Shown here piece after piece: positions 34,806 through 48,800 of a stretch of 64,000 nt of DNA (position 1 is its first letter; each line of letters opens with the position of its first letter). Under the pieces are notes generated by a model that ran no database searches, was not told the DNA's origin, and saw only the letters and a program-made list of their open reading frames with translations. Source of the DNA: Hermatobates lingyangjiaoensis (taxonomy: Eukaryota > Arthropoda > Insecta > Hemiptera > Hermatobatidae); NCBI GenBank assembly GCA_026182355.1, contig JAPFBL010000104.1:2969501-3033500 (forward strand), given 5' to 3'. A program made the position numbers and the translations under genes.

Positions 34806-35554
34806 ACAGTCAACTCTATTTTATATACATATATACTTTTTACATACATACATACCATGACTATTAGCGTAATCAGCAACAGGCAGATTACCGCGTTGAT
34901 TGACTGTGACCTTCATGGGAATGTCGAGGATTCTTGAAGAACTAAAATAGACGTTACAACATTGGTTACATTCCAGACGGTAAAAGTATGTAGTTCTTGG
35001 AAGTGCAGGAACTATTACAGGAGATGGGATAGGTATTAACAGTGTTGGAGAAGGAAGGTTCAGGATTTATAATACGCAAGGTGAGGTTAAAACATGGGTT
35101 TTATCACTTCGTACTCCCACATCCCTTACCGAATTAGGTTGTATTGAAGTTCTTATGTGAAATCTTCTTTTAGCAAGCCTCTCAATTTTTTTAAGGAGAG
35201 GCGGTTGACGTTGTTGCAATACAGTGGAAGTAGAGAGCAAGGAGAAAATATCATACTCGTATCATTGACATGATATTTCATACAGGAAGTTATTATGAAC
35301 ACTGGGAAAGGTAGAGAGAACAAGGAAAAGAGAACTTTCATGTTCTGATTTTGGTGTAGGGAGATAATGGGCAGCAGCAGGACTGAGACGCTTGTCTACA
35401 AACCCTGGAGATAACTCCTTGGAATGAGTTTGTCCTTAAATGTGTTGACTGAGGTCTGGGGCTGCTGGAAATTAGAAGACTAACTGCCTCCTCAAGAACA
35501 CACATACCTTACTAATCTTCTTGCAGACGACGAACAACCTTTTTCTCTCTCTCT

Positions 35555-35594
<40 letters not shown>

Positions 35595-35982
35595 GTATCG
35601 ACCGTGGAATAGAAAGAAAACTAAAGTTGAACAGGACTCAGCCAGTTCTTCAGGTTCAAATAAACTCTCTTTGCCAACGTTTCGGTTTTTATTTAAAACC
35701 TTTTTCATAGGCAAAAGTATATTTTGAACAGAAAAACTAAGTATTACATTACCAATTATTTTACAAAGAAAAATAGTCTGTGGATTTCAACAACTGTAGT
35801 TTGAATGAACAAGTGTCACGTGTTCATTCAACTACAGTTGTTGTTGAAATCCACAGACTATTTTCCTTTGTAAAATAATTTGTAATGTAATACTTAGTTT
35901 TTCGAATACGATGGTCGAAATATCGATGTGAGTTATGTCTGTGTCTTTCTGTGTGTTTCCTTCGTTTTGAATTTATTTTATT

Positions 35983-36027
<45 letters not shown>

Positions 36028-36330
36028 AGATTTCACATAAACACGTGATAAATCAACGTCTACACCACAGTAAGAAATGACAAAAATTACTTAGATTTTT
36101 TAACTAAAACAAGTGGTCTGCGTCAGCATCAGTTGGACTCCGATGAAGACCACTTGTTTTGGTTGAAATATCTTAGTCATCTTTCTGATTTCATAATGTG
36201 GTTAAGACGTTGACATATATATAATGTAGAAATTAAAACAGTCCACGAAGGCAGCACATTAAGTTACCGAGTAAAAACTGGTACTACTAAATTCAATATT
36301 TCGGCTGCCATCGTCAGCAGACAAACGCTA
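35555..36330. mobile_element. Cluster of (TA)n tracts and nested hairpin inserts
   Basis: A (TA)n tract near 35559-35590 is followed by a piece with GAAACGTTGG on the minus strand (about 35685), then a hairpin with arms about 35721-35800 and 35825-35902, then 'ggtcgaaatatcg' (35927), a second (TA)n tract (about 35988-36021), and an insert at 36023-36215. That insert carries CGATGA, AGACCac-ttgttt-tGGTT, GAAATATCTTAGTC on the plus strand at 36140-36168, which is family 5 as at 40.9 kb. The U of CUGA is C in this copy. The cluster sits between the two plus-strand gene models. Confidence 0.55.
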
Positions 36331-37012
36331 ATAGTTTTAAATTTTCAGTATAACCTTCATCACTAGGGTAGAGAAAAGGAGAAACAGGCATAATGCAAAT
36401 TTGAAGAGTGCTTCTTGGCAAGTTTTATTTTTTTCTGCTGAGTGATACGTGGTATAAAGGATGAGTGTCAGAAGTAAATATGCTTCTTGATTACCTTCAT
36501 TTTATGAAGCAGAATTAGATTTAGATTATGAGCTTTGAGAGAAAAACATGCCATCTTTACCACTAGATATATGTTATCTGAATATATAGGTAATTTATTA
36601 TTTAAATCCACATTTATACCAAATTATAGTCACTTAACAGTCACCACTACAAAAGATTATATAAATCTACACATCATCAGTTGATTAGTTTCTTGATTTG
36701 TCTTCCTCCATATCAATAACAAAGGTTATGAACACCAGTCATCAGTTTATTTATTTATGTTAATCACGTTTAAAGGGTACTCGACATTGAACAGGCTGGG
36801 TATAGCGGATATTTACACCTTATTCGCTAAATATTTAGCGACAAACACTCGCTAGTGACTAGCCTATCTCTACCCTAGTCCTTTAACTGGAACTGGCTTG
36901 TATAAGTGCACAAGTGCTCTTAATCATTACCTCATTACTTAGTCGTGGCTAAAAAAGAAAACTATTGTTTCTCAAGTTTCCTAAAAGTCAACACCTTTTT
37001 ATAATGTTACAG

Positions 37013-37534
37013 AGGTGAAGTAAGAGAAAGGTACGTAAATGATGCTGATATTACGTCATTCAAAGAAGAGGACTTTCGGACAGACTATCAAACTTCGATG
37101 CAAAGAGACTATCGTCTGTATCAGCCTCTACGGACCAACCACCCAACCCCTGTAAATAATCGACTTTACACGCTTAATTTATTTAAATACCTAATAAAAA
37201 TGTAATTTAATTCCTAATATCAGGAACCAGGAACTATGAAAAAGGAAACTATGAATACAATTGGAAAATATAAACAACATTTGAAATTACATCTACATTT
37301 CAATATTTTTTTTTTGAATTGATCAGAAATTAGTGCATTTTCATCAATTTTAATTTTTTTATACTTTTGCAGGAAGAGATATACAGGACGGAAATCAAAC
37401 ACAGACGTCTGATAACAGATTGCACGGACATTAGGAGACCCAACATTGGGACATTCTTCGATGAAAATCTCTCTTATTTAGATGTTAAAAGAAAACCTCC
37501 ATCTCCTCCACCCTATAAGATTAATTTGGATTGA
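37013..37534 (+). CDS. Two terminal exons of an unrecognised plus-strand gene
   Basis: Exon 37013-37151 follows 'ataatgttacag'; exon 37373-37534 follows 'atacttttgcag'. They join in frame (CCT then GAA) and encode GEVRERYVNDADITSFKEED ... QRDYRLYQPLRTNHP ... IYRTEIKHRRL ... RPNIGTFFDENLSYL, ending PPPYKINLD and TGA at 37532-37534. The first exon starts in phase 2 and its first base is A, so it cannot follow the 32495 exon directly (TG+A is a stop); at least one upstream exon is missing from the model. It may be a separate gene or the true end of the 32495 gene. A small protein rich in Tyr, Pro and Arg with these short motifs resembles axonemal microtubule inner proteins, but I could not name one. 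HADHA ends 260 bp away on the other strand. Confidence 0.6.
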
Positions 37535-37539
37535 ATAAA
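37534..37539 (+). terminator. Poly(A) signal overlapping the stop codon
   Basis: AATAAA begins at the last base of the TGA stop of the plus-strand gene. The 3' UTR would be only about 15-30 bases, unless a later signal is used. Confidence 0.5.
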
Positions 37540-37567
37540 ATTAAATTCAAACCCTACATAAAAATAT

Positions 37568-37573
37568 TTTATT
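37568..37573 (-). terminator. Poly(A) signal for HADHA
   Basis: TTTATT reads AATAAA on the minus strand, about 225 bp beyond the HADHA stop. It lies within 30 bp of the plus-strand gene's own signal, so the two transcripts probably meet or overlap at their 3' ends. Confidence 0.45.
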
Positions 37574-37796
37574 TCCTGGAATAACAAAACAAAATAACAA
37601 CTACAGTCAGACTTCCTAGAGGGAAAGTAATTAACCAGTTCGATAAGAGTGCCAACTTTTACAAGGCACAAATACTTTCATCAGGCCATTTACAAAAATA
37701 CATTTTTTCTTTACTCGCATAAAAAAGAGAGTCATAAAAAACATAGAGTTCAAATATTTACATGTTACTGGTTAAATTCGAAAGTAATAATATAGA

Positions 37797-40505
37797 TTAG
37801 GATGGATAGAATTTGGTGCCATTCTTGGCATGATCCTTCAATAGCTGGCAAGGAGTGAATGGAGCACCATAAACATCTTCGAAACGTTTCATCTTGCTAA
37901 TGAATTTATCAGCGCCATAAGTGTCAACGAACCTGAAGGGACCTCCAGTGAAAGGAGGGAACCCAAGTCCGAAGACAGCACCAATATCACCTTCGACCTG
38001 AAGCACATCAACAGAGATTACAAGTAATTTACACAAATAAAAAAAAACTTATATAGATAACAACGTTAATCTTAAATGCTCAGCATCCATGAGGTTGACG
38101 TTTTGGCTAAACAGGACAGATTATTTTATCGCATAGTGAAGTCTGTTTAACAAGAAATAACGAAGTGTAGCAAGTTTTGCAAATTTTATGTTAATATGGC
38201 AAAACGAATCTTCTGCCTTCAGGTTCCTTTATCATTGGTTAAATGTCTCGTACGTTTATTACAGATATGAAAATGTTAAGTCCTAAATATTTATATAGAT
38301 CCACTTTCCCATACACATTAAATATTTCACTAAAATACAATAAGCACTCTGAATAAAGAATAAACGGATGTTTGCAATTATTCTTTGTCCTGGCATATTA
38401 CATATTATTGTACTAAAAATACTTCATACACATACATAGGTTAACCTACAATACAATGATAATGACTCATATTTGCCATTTTTTTTCTATTTCAGTTTCA
38501 TCTTTAAAAAAGTCTTTATGGCTGAAATTACACTTTTTAAAATTATAATACTTTACAAAAAATTATTATAAAAATTTTCCTATTCTGTACAATAATTTTT
38601 TTAATTTTAATTGTTCTATAATAGACATTACTGTAACAGAATTTTCAAAAATACTAATTGCTTAAGGTTTCTCAGAGATAATAGGAATGAGTTTTTACTT
38701 TAGGTATCCATACCAGGTTTATAGCCGTAGCTACATTAGCAAGATTGTTGTACCATATCTACCAGCAGAGTCCTTTAAAACGTCGATTACCCTATCAGTT
38801 CTCTCTGCAGGACAGTAGAATACATGACTGCACTGCATGTAACACGCGTTGTCAGGTTAACCAAAGAGGGACAACCGCTGCAGTACTAGATGAAGCTCTG
38901 TCGAATAGCTGAACGCCAATAATGGGCACCAGATAACATTGGTGATAACACATAACATCGGTTTATAGATATAGAGACCCTATTTGGAAGAATACAAACT
39001 AGTTTCGTCTATTTAACGATACAAATAATTTCCCACCTTTTGCAAATGATTGCTGTCATTTAGTTGATATATATAGATTACACGAACGCGTGATCATGGA
39101 CTTCCAAGTTTAGGTTCTTATAAACCAAATCATCACCTGTTTAGTAACCAAACGGCTGAAGGAGTATCATGTTAACTTCAAATAAGGAAAAGTAGATGTA
39201 ACGATATCTAGTAAGACAAAATATCATAGATGTACACAAATATCAAACTGCATTGAACAAGAAAATGAATCAAAACTGACTGGTCCATTGAGGATGCCCT
39301 CCTGCAGACAAACAATGGCTTCGTTAATGAACCTACTGGCCATTCTCAACTGAAGGTCCTCCTCTTCCTGCAGTCCTCTAGGTTCAACCTTGTATTTCTT
39401 AATCAATGCCATAGCTCCTTCGTTGATATTCTTCTCTTTACTTCCTGCCTTATATAAATAAACTCCTTTTCCTGACTTTCTTCCTAAAAAGAAAAATAAA
39501 AAAAATTATATAGGTTTTTAAAAATTATTAATTCTAACTTTGTACTGAATGTTTTACCCATATCTAAGTGCTTCATTACGTTTATTACAAAAAGTTACAA
39601 TCAAATACACACAACACCACAATTAAAGAATTTAGCAAAATAATAAATGACATATGAGGGAAAAAGGTTATAAGCGCTTTCGAGGTAACAAGTTTCAACA
39701 GGTTTTAAAAGTTTTTTGGAAGGTTTTAAATTAATAATTAAACTGTGTGTGTTACAATGAGTAAATGAGTGAACTGACAACTACTAATACATGAAAATTA
39801 GATCCGTCAATGAATAAACAAACCTAAGAATCCAGCCTGGGTGAGATCTTTGAGCAACTGGTTGTTTCCTCCAGAAAATCTTTCCCCAAAAACATTGAAT
39901 AGATATTCACCAATGTGTGAGCCCACGTCGATTCCAACTTCATCAATTAGAGTGGCCATACCAACAGGCCAGCCAAACTTCTTTGAAACTTTGTCCATAT
40001 CTTTGGGAGAGACACCTTCCTGATAATCATGACAACTTTTACAATTTCTGCATATAAAAGTAAATAAACAAGTATATAACTACTAAATATATATATATAT
40101 ATATATATATATAATAAATATATATATAAATATATATATAAATATATATATAAATATATATATAAATATATATATAAATATATATATAAATATATATATA
40201 TAATATAATATATAAATATATATAATATATATATAAAAGACAACACATAGAAGAAACGAGAAAACTTACTAGATCAATATTTCGAACTGAAGTTCGCCGT
40301 CAGGAAGAGAGTAGAAGGGAAGAAGAAAAGGTAGTGTGTACCTCGTACCTCTTCTACTCTCTTCCTGACGACGAACTTCAGTTCAAAATATTGATCTAGT
40401 AAGTTTTCTCGTTTCTTCTATGTGTTGTCTTTTCATTTATTTATTTGTCCGGTTTGGACTGTTTAGTATTTTCATTTATATATATGGTTATATATATTTT
40501 TCATT

Positions 40506-40558
<53 letters not shown>

Positions 40559-40745
40559 TCTAATCGGGATTCGGTCAATTTTCTAGGAAAAAAAATCAAA
40601 CTCTCGTTGCCGAGAGTAATTTAATAAATTAAATAAAACCGAAACGTCGGAAAAGGGGGTTCGATTTTTTATCCTAGAAATTTGACTGAATGTCGATTAG
40701 AGAACATACCTATTCTATCAAACGGTCTATATATTATTGAATCTG

Positions 40746-40796
<51 letters not shown>

Positions 40797-42860
40797 AAGA
40801 TTTCACATCAACACGTGAAATAGCAATCAATGATCAAACCACAATATGAAATGGGAAAACAAGACTAAGATCTTTCAACCGTAACAAGCGGTCTTCGTCA
40901 GAGTCAAAACCCAACTGACTCTGACGAAGACCGCTTGTTGAAAAATCTTAGTCTTTTTTTCCCATTTCATATTGTGGTTTGATCATTGATTCTTGTTTCC
41001 CGTGTTTATGTGAAATCTTGTTATGTTGGACTTCACAAAGATTATGTACTTATTATGAAATTGAAATCTATGGTAAAAAAATGTAATATGAAATTTTGAA
41101 ATAGGATTAATATCTTTCTACAAATTCATGCTGCACGCCAAGTCCAAGTTTGAATTAACATCTCTTTCGTATGGCAACAGTTGTCGAAATATTGAAGTGA
41201 GCTTGTTTTTCTTAGTCTTTATTGTCCTTATAGACTGCTTTATTTGTTGATATACATGTACTTTTCTTTATTTAGAAATAGGAATATTATAGCACACACA
41301 CACACAATTTAGGTATACTATATTAGAAGAGTTACAAGTATTTATTACTGTTCTGACTACTTAATAAGACTTTAAGAACCTGCATGATCCTAAGACCCTC
41401 AGCAGCCATGGTGGCGAGTATTCTGGTAGTATAGAATCCTGGGCCATCTTTTACAGTAATCACCACCTTGCCTTGCTTCAAACCGACGCTTACGGCCGAA
41501 GCAGCAGTGTCCTTGGAAGTCTTGTCTGTCGTTATGATTTCCAACAGTTGCATCTTGTCTACTGGGGAGAAGTAATGCATTCCAATTATCTGAAATAATT
41601 TTATATTATTTCAACAATTATATGAATTAAGAGAAAAGATAAATAATTACAATCGATGCGAATTGTAATTACGTATGCTATTACCAGTCCGTTATAATCA
41701 TCAGATTATAAATACTATACAAAATAATAGGTTTCTAATCAAATTTCTTCTAATGGAATTTTAATATAAAACAGACTATATAACCTAGATTATATATAAT
41801 TTAAACAATTATAACAAAGAGTAAAGTTAACTAAACAGTATGATAAACTTCAATAAATAGGAAAATAGTTCCACTCTCGAGTCATTACGGATACATAATC
41901 TTAAATAGAGGAAAAAAAATTCAATAGTTTTTAGCAATTCAATTTAATATTATAAATATTATGCACTAAGATATTGGTATAGAAGACTTTTTATTATGAA
42001 CTTTGATGTCACTGTCCAGACAATTATTTATTTTCCAGCAGAAAATATTTTATAGAAAACCGATAGAATTTATTTTATATCCAAATTTTACCAAACAAAT
42101 TAGTGCCATGTAATAAGAAAAGAAAAAAACTTTAGTTAGATTTAACCCAAAAGTATGTCAGCTTTATGTGGACATTCACTACAAAAAAAAAAATTATTTG
42201 TACACATCAAAATTAAAATGTTTTAATCTAAGGAACAATACGACCTTCTAATCAATACAGCAACTTTCACAATTTATACTACTCATGAGGTTCAGAATTG
42301 AAAAAAAATTACTTTTACTAAAAGAATGCTAACCTGTTCAACGAATTATATAAATCATTTTTTTTTATTAGGAATACATACTATGACAGGTGCTAAAAAT
42401 TAATCACTTCATTTTTTAGGCTTCTTAAAACAGAAGCCCACTGTTTTAAAAATGCACTTTAAATAAGTCAGACACGAAGTAGCTTGGGATCACTCAGTTA
42501 TTGTATGTGATCGGTATATCGAGAATTTATTAGTTAGGTTTTTCAATCTGTCCTTTTAAATTTTTGGAAACAGTATGTCTATCTATTCCTGTTCCATGAT
42601 ATTTGCTCGTTTATTGTAATTAAAAGCAGAAGCAACAGTAAACAAAGATTATTGTGAACACCATTAACTTTTGCTTGAAGGTTATTCTTAAAGGAGGACG
42701 AGCATAGAAATTTCAATTTACCTTCCCGTGAATTGAAATCTATTTTAAATTAACCCAGAATATTTACTCCTTTCTGTAATATTATAATTTTGTAAAAGTA
42801 ATGCACTTTTTTGAGGGAACTCATGAAAAGGAAATTGAGGAGAAAGAAAAAAGTGAAAGT

Positions 42861-42896
<36 letters not shown>

Positions 42897-45800
42897 CTCT
42901 CTTTACTTTCCTATCTCTCCCTCCCTTAATAGTTGGTTGGAGGTCTTCATCATTTTTCCTTTTCCTTCCTTTTGTTCTCTAACACTCTTAGATTTCATTT
43001 CCAGATTAGTGCCACCAGACTTAAAAAAAATTATTTTTCTTGTTTTCTAAATAATATTGTGGACATTTTAGATGGAGATATTAAGAAATCGTTTGGCCCC
43101 ATGTGTACTTGAAATCGTTTTCACATTACCGGGAGGTAACGAACACTTTACAGTGGGAAAATAAAGTAAAACAGGTTTACCTTTTCCGGTCGCTTGCTGG
43201 CTTCAGCTATCTTGGTGATTTCCAGAGCACTAGTGTTTGTTGCTACAACACAATGTTCAGGCACGACTGCCTCCAATTCTTTAATCACCTTATGCTTTAT
43301 TCCTAAATCTTCGAATACTGCTTCAATTACTATATCGGCTGCGTTGAAACAGCTGTAGTCCAATGTGGCATTAAGGTTGGCCATAAATCTATCACGCTCA
43401 AATCTGCAAAAAAAAAAAATTCTCACTGAACATATTGAGCCAAATACTACAGGAATGAATTCCTATAATAGTTCATTTATTATAGGAACTACTATAATCA
43501 TATACTAATTAGTTTAATGATATTCACTTTTAAGTACATCAATAATGCTATTAAACATCAATTAACACTCTTAAATATTATGAAAAATTAATAATTACAT
43601 AAATTAGGTTTAATAGTTTAAATAATTACTAGGTAAAGCAACATTAGTACATAGGTTTTACAGTTTAAGAAAACCATCTCTTTCTAATCTGGTGTTCGAC
43701 TGCAATTCATTCAACTATTGTGATATAACAGTTACTGATGGATAATAGGATTAACAGTAAACAAAGAGTTATCATCTAAGGAAATCGTTTATCAATTATC
43801 TGTCAGTTGCCTAACACTGGTGCAATCTAATTTTTAACTGAACCTCGTCAGTTAGCTGAAAACAACTGACCTACGTCCTTCACTCAATGCAAATTCCATA
43901 TTTCATGTTATCACTGTTATTTTCAATACTAGTTCCTGTTTTTAATTCTGGTTAATTATACTAATTTAATACATGCTTTCATGCAGCCCTGATAATAGAA
44001 TTTTCAAAACATTGGTTTAAAAGTTGAATTTTTCGTATGTGAGGTTGAGGTAGCTATAAAAATCTTTAACAGGTGGTTAGATACAATAGAAACTGATCCC
44101 CTTGCTGTTCAAAAACGTCTGCCCTTACAGTCTTTTTGTTTAAAACAGGTGGTTAATTTATCATAATTAGCAGAAATGGGTGGATGTTTTTCTTCATAAG
44201 AATTTCTAAAAATTAATCAACCTGGCTTTTGTTTTTTTGTAAAGAACGATAAACTTTTAACGAAGTTAATTATTATGAATATGTTTACATCTGTGCAACT
44301 TTTTTTTATATATATGATAATATTAGGGTTGTATGCATTTAATTCCCAGATGGCTCAATGTCTCTTGTATATATTACTTGCCAGTGGCCATACAGCTTGG
44401 TAATCAGGGTTTTTTTTATCGTTCTTTTCGGTCCCAGTCTTTCTTTGAGAGATTTCCGCAGCCTCAGCGGAGCAGGACAATCAAGAAGGATGTGCTGTAT
44501 CCGATATGCTGCTATCCAATTTGCCAACTCATTTCCTTTAATTCCACAGTGACTTGGTACCTATTCGAACAGTTCTCTCTGACCTTTTCACTCTAGCCTT
44601 TTTCTACATATCTTTTATTTCATAGGTATAATCTGCATAATCTCTAAGGTCGCAGTACCTTACACCCACAAATATTTACTTACAGTACCTTACAACATGT
44701 GAATATATGAAAACAGGGATTTATTTTACAATCAAACACAATCCCTCTAATGCAATCTGATAATACGTTTGGAAGTTATGAAATGTAGATATATTTAAGG
44801 GTTTCACAACGTCAAATGTTATAAAATAAAGAATGCACTCTCTTCATCAATTTAGGAGCCAAGCCGTTTACAAACATTATTTTAGTATGTTTTTATAATT
44901 GCAATGTCTCAACTAGTTTGGAGAGGAAACAACTAAACATTACTTAAAGTTGTTCATATTATTAAAATTAATGATACAACTGTTAATATTTTTGGATAAT
45001 TAACAGATTGATTTTCTTGAATACAAAAAGTAAGGCACTTACGAAGAGAATTTCTTCCTTTTTACAGAAGTGTCAAAGTTGGAACTTATCTGGGAGACTC
45101 CTCTGTAAAGCCCTTGGTTGGATGTATCTTTCAGAATGACGTTGTAACCCTTGTCAACAGATACTTGAGCAATGCCAGCACCCATCAGACCTGCTCCCAA
45201 TACAGCCACAGTCTGCACTTCTTGCTTTGGCTTTCCAAAACGGTTCTTTTTGCATTCAGTTTGGCCTCTGAACAGTGAAATCAACCCCTTGCTTTGAGTT
45301 GTCATAGCAAGGTCTCCAAACCCGTTACACTCTGCTTCATAACCTGCTTTAGATCCCTTGTCCAAGCCTGTTCTGATTACCTCCAGAATCTGAAAATACA
45401 AGTATTCTATTATTTCACTTTCTTCTATTTGCCTCTCAATTGTTTACAGGCACTAAACCTAAACTAATATTTTCTATAATTTTTTTTTGGAATGAATGGT
45501 ATTTATTACAAATATTTTTTTAACTCAAATCCACGGTATCTCCTTCAAAATAGTCCTCATTAAATAGTATCCAATTATACCGGCATTTATTCCGATCCCA
45601 GAAACACTACTGACCTTTGTGATGGAGGATGGATCTGACTTTGTTTAGATTAGATCATCATGACTGACAATAACATATTAAATGATAACAATGTTCTATA
45701 CCATGGACCAAAATTTTGAAAGTGTGTAATCACAGTGTTTGTAGCTAAATTAAGCTATCTAATGATATTATTGGAAAACTGCTATTTAGTAGAGTCAATG

Positions 45801-48800
45801 TGAAAAGACTAACCAATAAAAAAAAAAGTTACGAAAAACAATTAGTTCTATGTATAAACACGAGTTTATGTATACATGTCAACTAGTAAATAAAAATAAA
45901 CTCGAAGAAATCCTTTTGAAAATATAAAGTTTCTAACTTGATTTGAGGTTGAATATGAGAAGAAGCGTAAAAAGGCCAACTTCTTTTGTAGCTCTAGAAT
46001 TGCTTCGTACTCTTTTCCACAATATGGTAAAAAAATTATTCCTCACCAACGGATATACACATTTATTGAGTATTTTCTTACACTACGTTTCTGCTAATTC
46101 TTGATGAAGTACAAGGTTGATAGGAAGATGTGGTTTGGTAAATGATAAGAACATTTGGAAGTGCTAAGACATATATGGACATTTAATAAATGCTATTATT
46201 TTTACTCAATCGCTTAGACTCTACATTTACCAAGTACGTATGTATTATATCAAATTTCTCAATCAATATGGAAATCATGAACGAAACTTAAAGTGTTACG
46301 CTTTTATATGGAAATCTGGAAACAGATTGAATGAGTGAGAGTACGACTGAGCAGTGAGAGTAAGTAAGAGAAGAGAAGAGATAAAGATAGAGAGAATGGA
46401 AATGTTAACCGAACAAAAATAAAATCATCACAATGAAAAAATTGGCAAACCAATTTTTTTCTACAAATTAGTCAAGATTCCTAAAAAGTTTACACAAATG
46501 ATAAGTTTCAAATGTCTCAATATTTTTCAAAAGCTAAATAAAAAACTAATTTTGGATCCGTATCGAAAATATGATAGTTGATACAAAGGATATTAAAGAA
46601 CTTGCATTTTCTTTTTAAATGTACCATGATTAAGTATGAATTTCTGAAAATTTAGCATGATTAAGTATGAATTTTTGAAAATTCGCTCCAGAATATTATT
46701 AACTCTTGTCCTGCACTATACTTATGCAATTTGAGCTAAATAATATAAAACATTAAACTTGGCTCAAGTGAAACGTAAACAAAATTAATTCACTACAGGA
46801 AAATATGTTTATTACATATATATATGAACAGACGATAAATTCATTTTTAATTTTGACGTTACTTATTTAAAATTGATATCCAATTAGTCAAAAATTTGTT
46901 TTCACACAATAATATACAGGTACCTTGAGAGGAGCAGGGTAAAGTCCATTGGTCGCCTTCATCACCTGAGCCTTGGCTTTATCAAAAATAATATTCTTGA
47001 CGAAGTCCAAGCCCATGACTTTGTCGGTGATCTTGCCTACCATACCCTTAGGACCTCGGCTGACTTTGAGTTGTCCTGAAGCCAACTGTCTTGCAGCGTT
47101 TACTGCTACCTCTTCCAGGTATTCCATTGTTCTGAAATAACAAAGAATAAAGTTCGCTTTATTATCCCATCCTGTAGATTTTCACTTTTATTTGTTTTTT
47201 ACGCATGGACTACTTCACCGGGTTGATTCTACATCAGGAGTACTGATCATGCCACTCATATAGTGAATGGATCTATAATGAGTGCCTAATATCGTACCGA
47301 GACAAGTTTACCACTTCCTATATTAAAAATGTACAATAATCTCTATAAGGTTTGAACATCTCATCTTCAGTACTACTAATACCACACTAACTGTTAGACT
47401 ACCTAGTGACCCCACAACAACATACTGATCCTGCAGCTATTCTTTAAAGAAGTAACAAGTGGAAACGAAGGAAAACGCAATTTCATTGCTCCAGTTCAAT
47501 AGGTGTAGAAGAATGATTCACCTATACACAAAGACTGAAGTGAAATTAAGTCTATGGTGAATACCACAGAGAGAAAGACAACTATGATTAACTAAATAGA
47601 ATTACAACATTTAAATTGAGTTGCTGATTATTTTCACCCAAAGCTATTATATGACATACAGACATTTAAAATGTACTAATTAATCATTAGATTAAGGGAA
47701 TGAGAGAACATAATTAACTATGTTTTTTTTTTTTTTTGGCTTATAAACGCAACTGCAGCAATCACTAGGTGAGAGGTTTAGAGACTAACATATTTCAGAT
47801 ATTGTGAAATGTAAAAACAATTTATGTGTTCCTAATAATTATGTGAGCTGTGCCTACTGTAAAATAATTAATAATTAACTAGAATAGAAGATAAAGGTAA
47901 TATATTACTACTTTATACAACCAACTGTTGTACTGGACTTCACTCGGATGATTTAGGTTTAAACTTGAAATGGTAATTTTAGCACTCCTTACTACTACTG
48001 ACTGCTATGATGTTGGCTTTCAAGAAAAATTCTGTTTCGATTTTCAAATGAGACAGCTATAGTTTATCACGAACATATAGTTGACTGTTACTGTTACTGT
48101 ATGCTCAAAGGGAGAAGGAAGTTTTCAAGTGTAACTGAACTGAAAACAAAAACATTTAATTCTATACCCATATGTACTTACATTGGTTTTGATGGTTGCA
48201 GTCTCATATTAATACTTGTTTATAGATTATATTACCATTTACCCTACGCTTCAACTCTCTTTAAAATAAATAGCCCCTGATTTACCAAAATCAGACCATA
48301 ATGAGATTAACATGTTACCAAACTAAGACTGTAATGAATGAGAATAAATCCAGTGGTTTAAACCCAACAACAAAAATAAATGAAGATTCAGAAGACAACG
48401 CAAATAAAACTCTAAATCAAGAGACGCTATCCGACTAGATTCATAAGATTTTTGCCCCAACAGATGTATACCAGGGGTTCACACATTTGTTCCTTGAAAA
48501 CTCCTTGAGAATTATGCTATCAACTCAGGACCTCCCAAGATATGTAGAACCCAATTGCTCACAGATACATTTTTGTAAAAAAATATATGTTCACTTGTAA
48601 TTAACAAATCTGACATGGAACAATATTATAGTAACTATAACATAAATTACAAAATACAAAACCCTTTAAAAAAAATCTAATTTTAATATTGCGTAAAAAA
48701 TAGTTCTGTAATATTTTAAAAAAATACTACATCCCTGAGACAAACTACTGAGAAAATCGTTGTTGATGTATTAAAACTGATGTTTGAATACTTTGTTATA

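Noticed and set aside
39947..40248. Two overlapping minus-strand frames of 69-99 codons made of Ile-Tyr repeats
   Set aside because: They are translations of a (TA)n/(TAAA)n microsatellite. Only the first codons on the HADHA side are real coding sequence, and they belong to HADHA exon 9.
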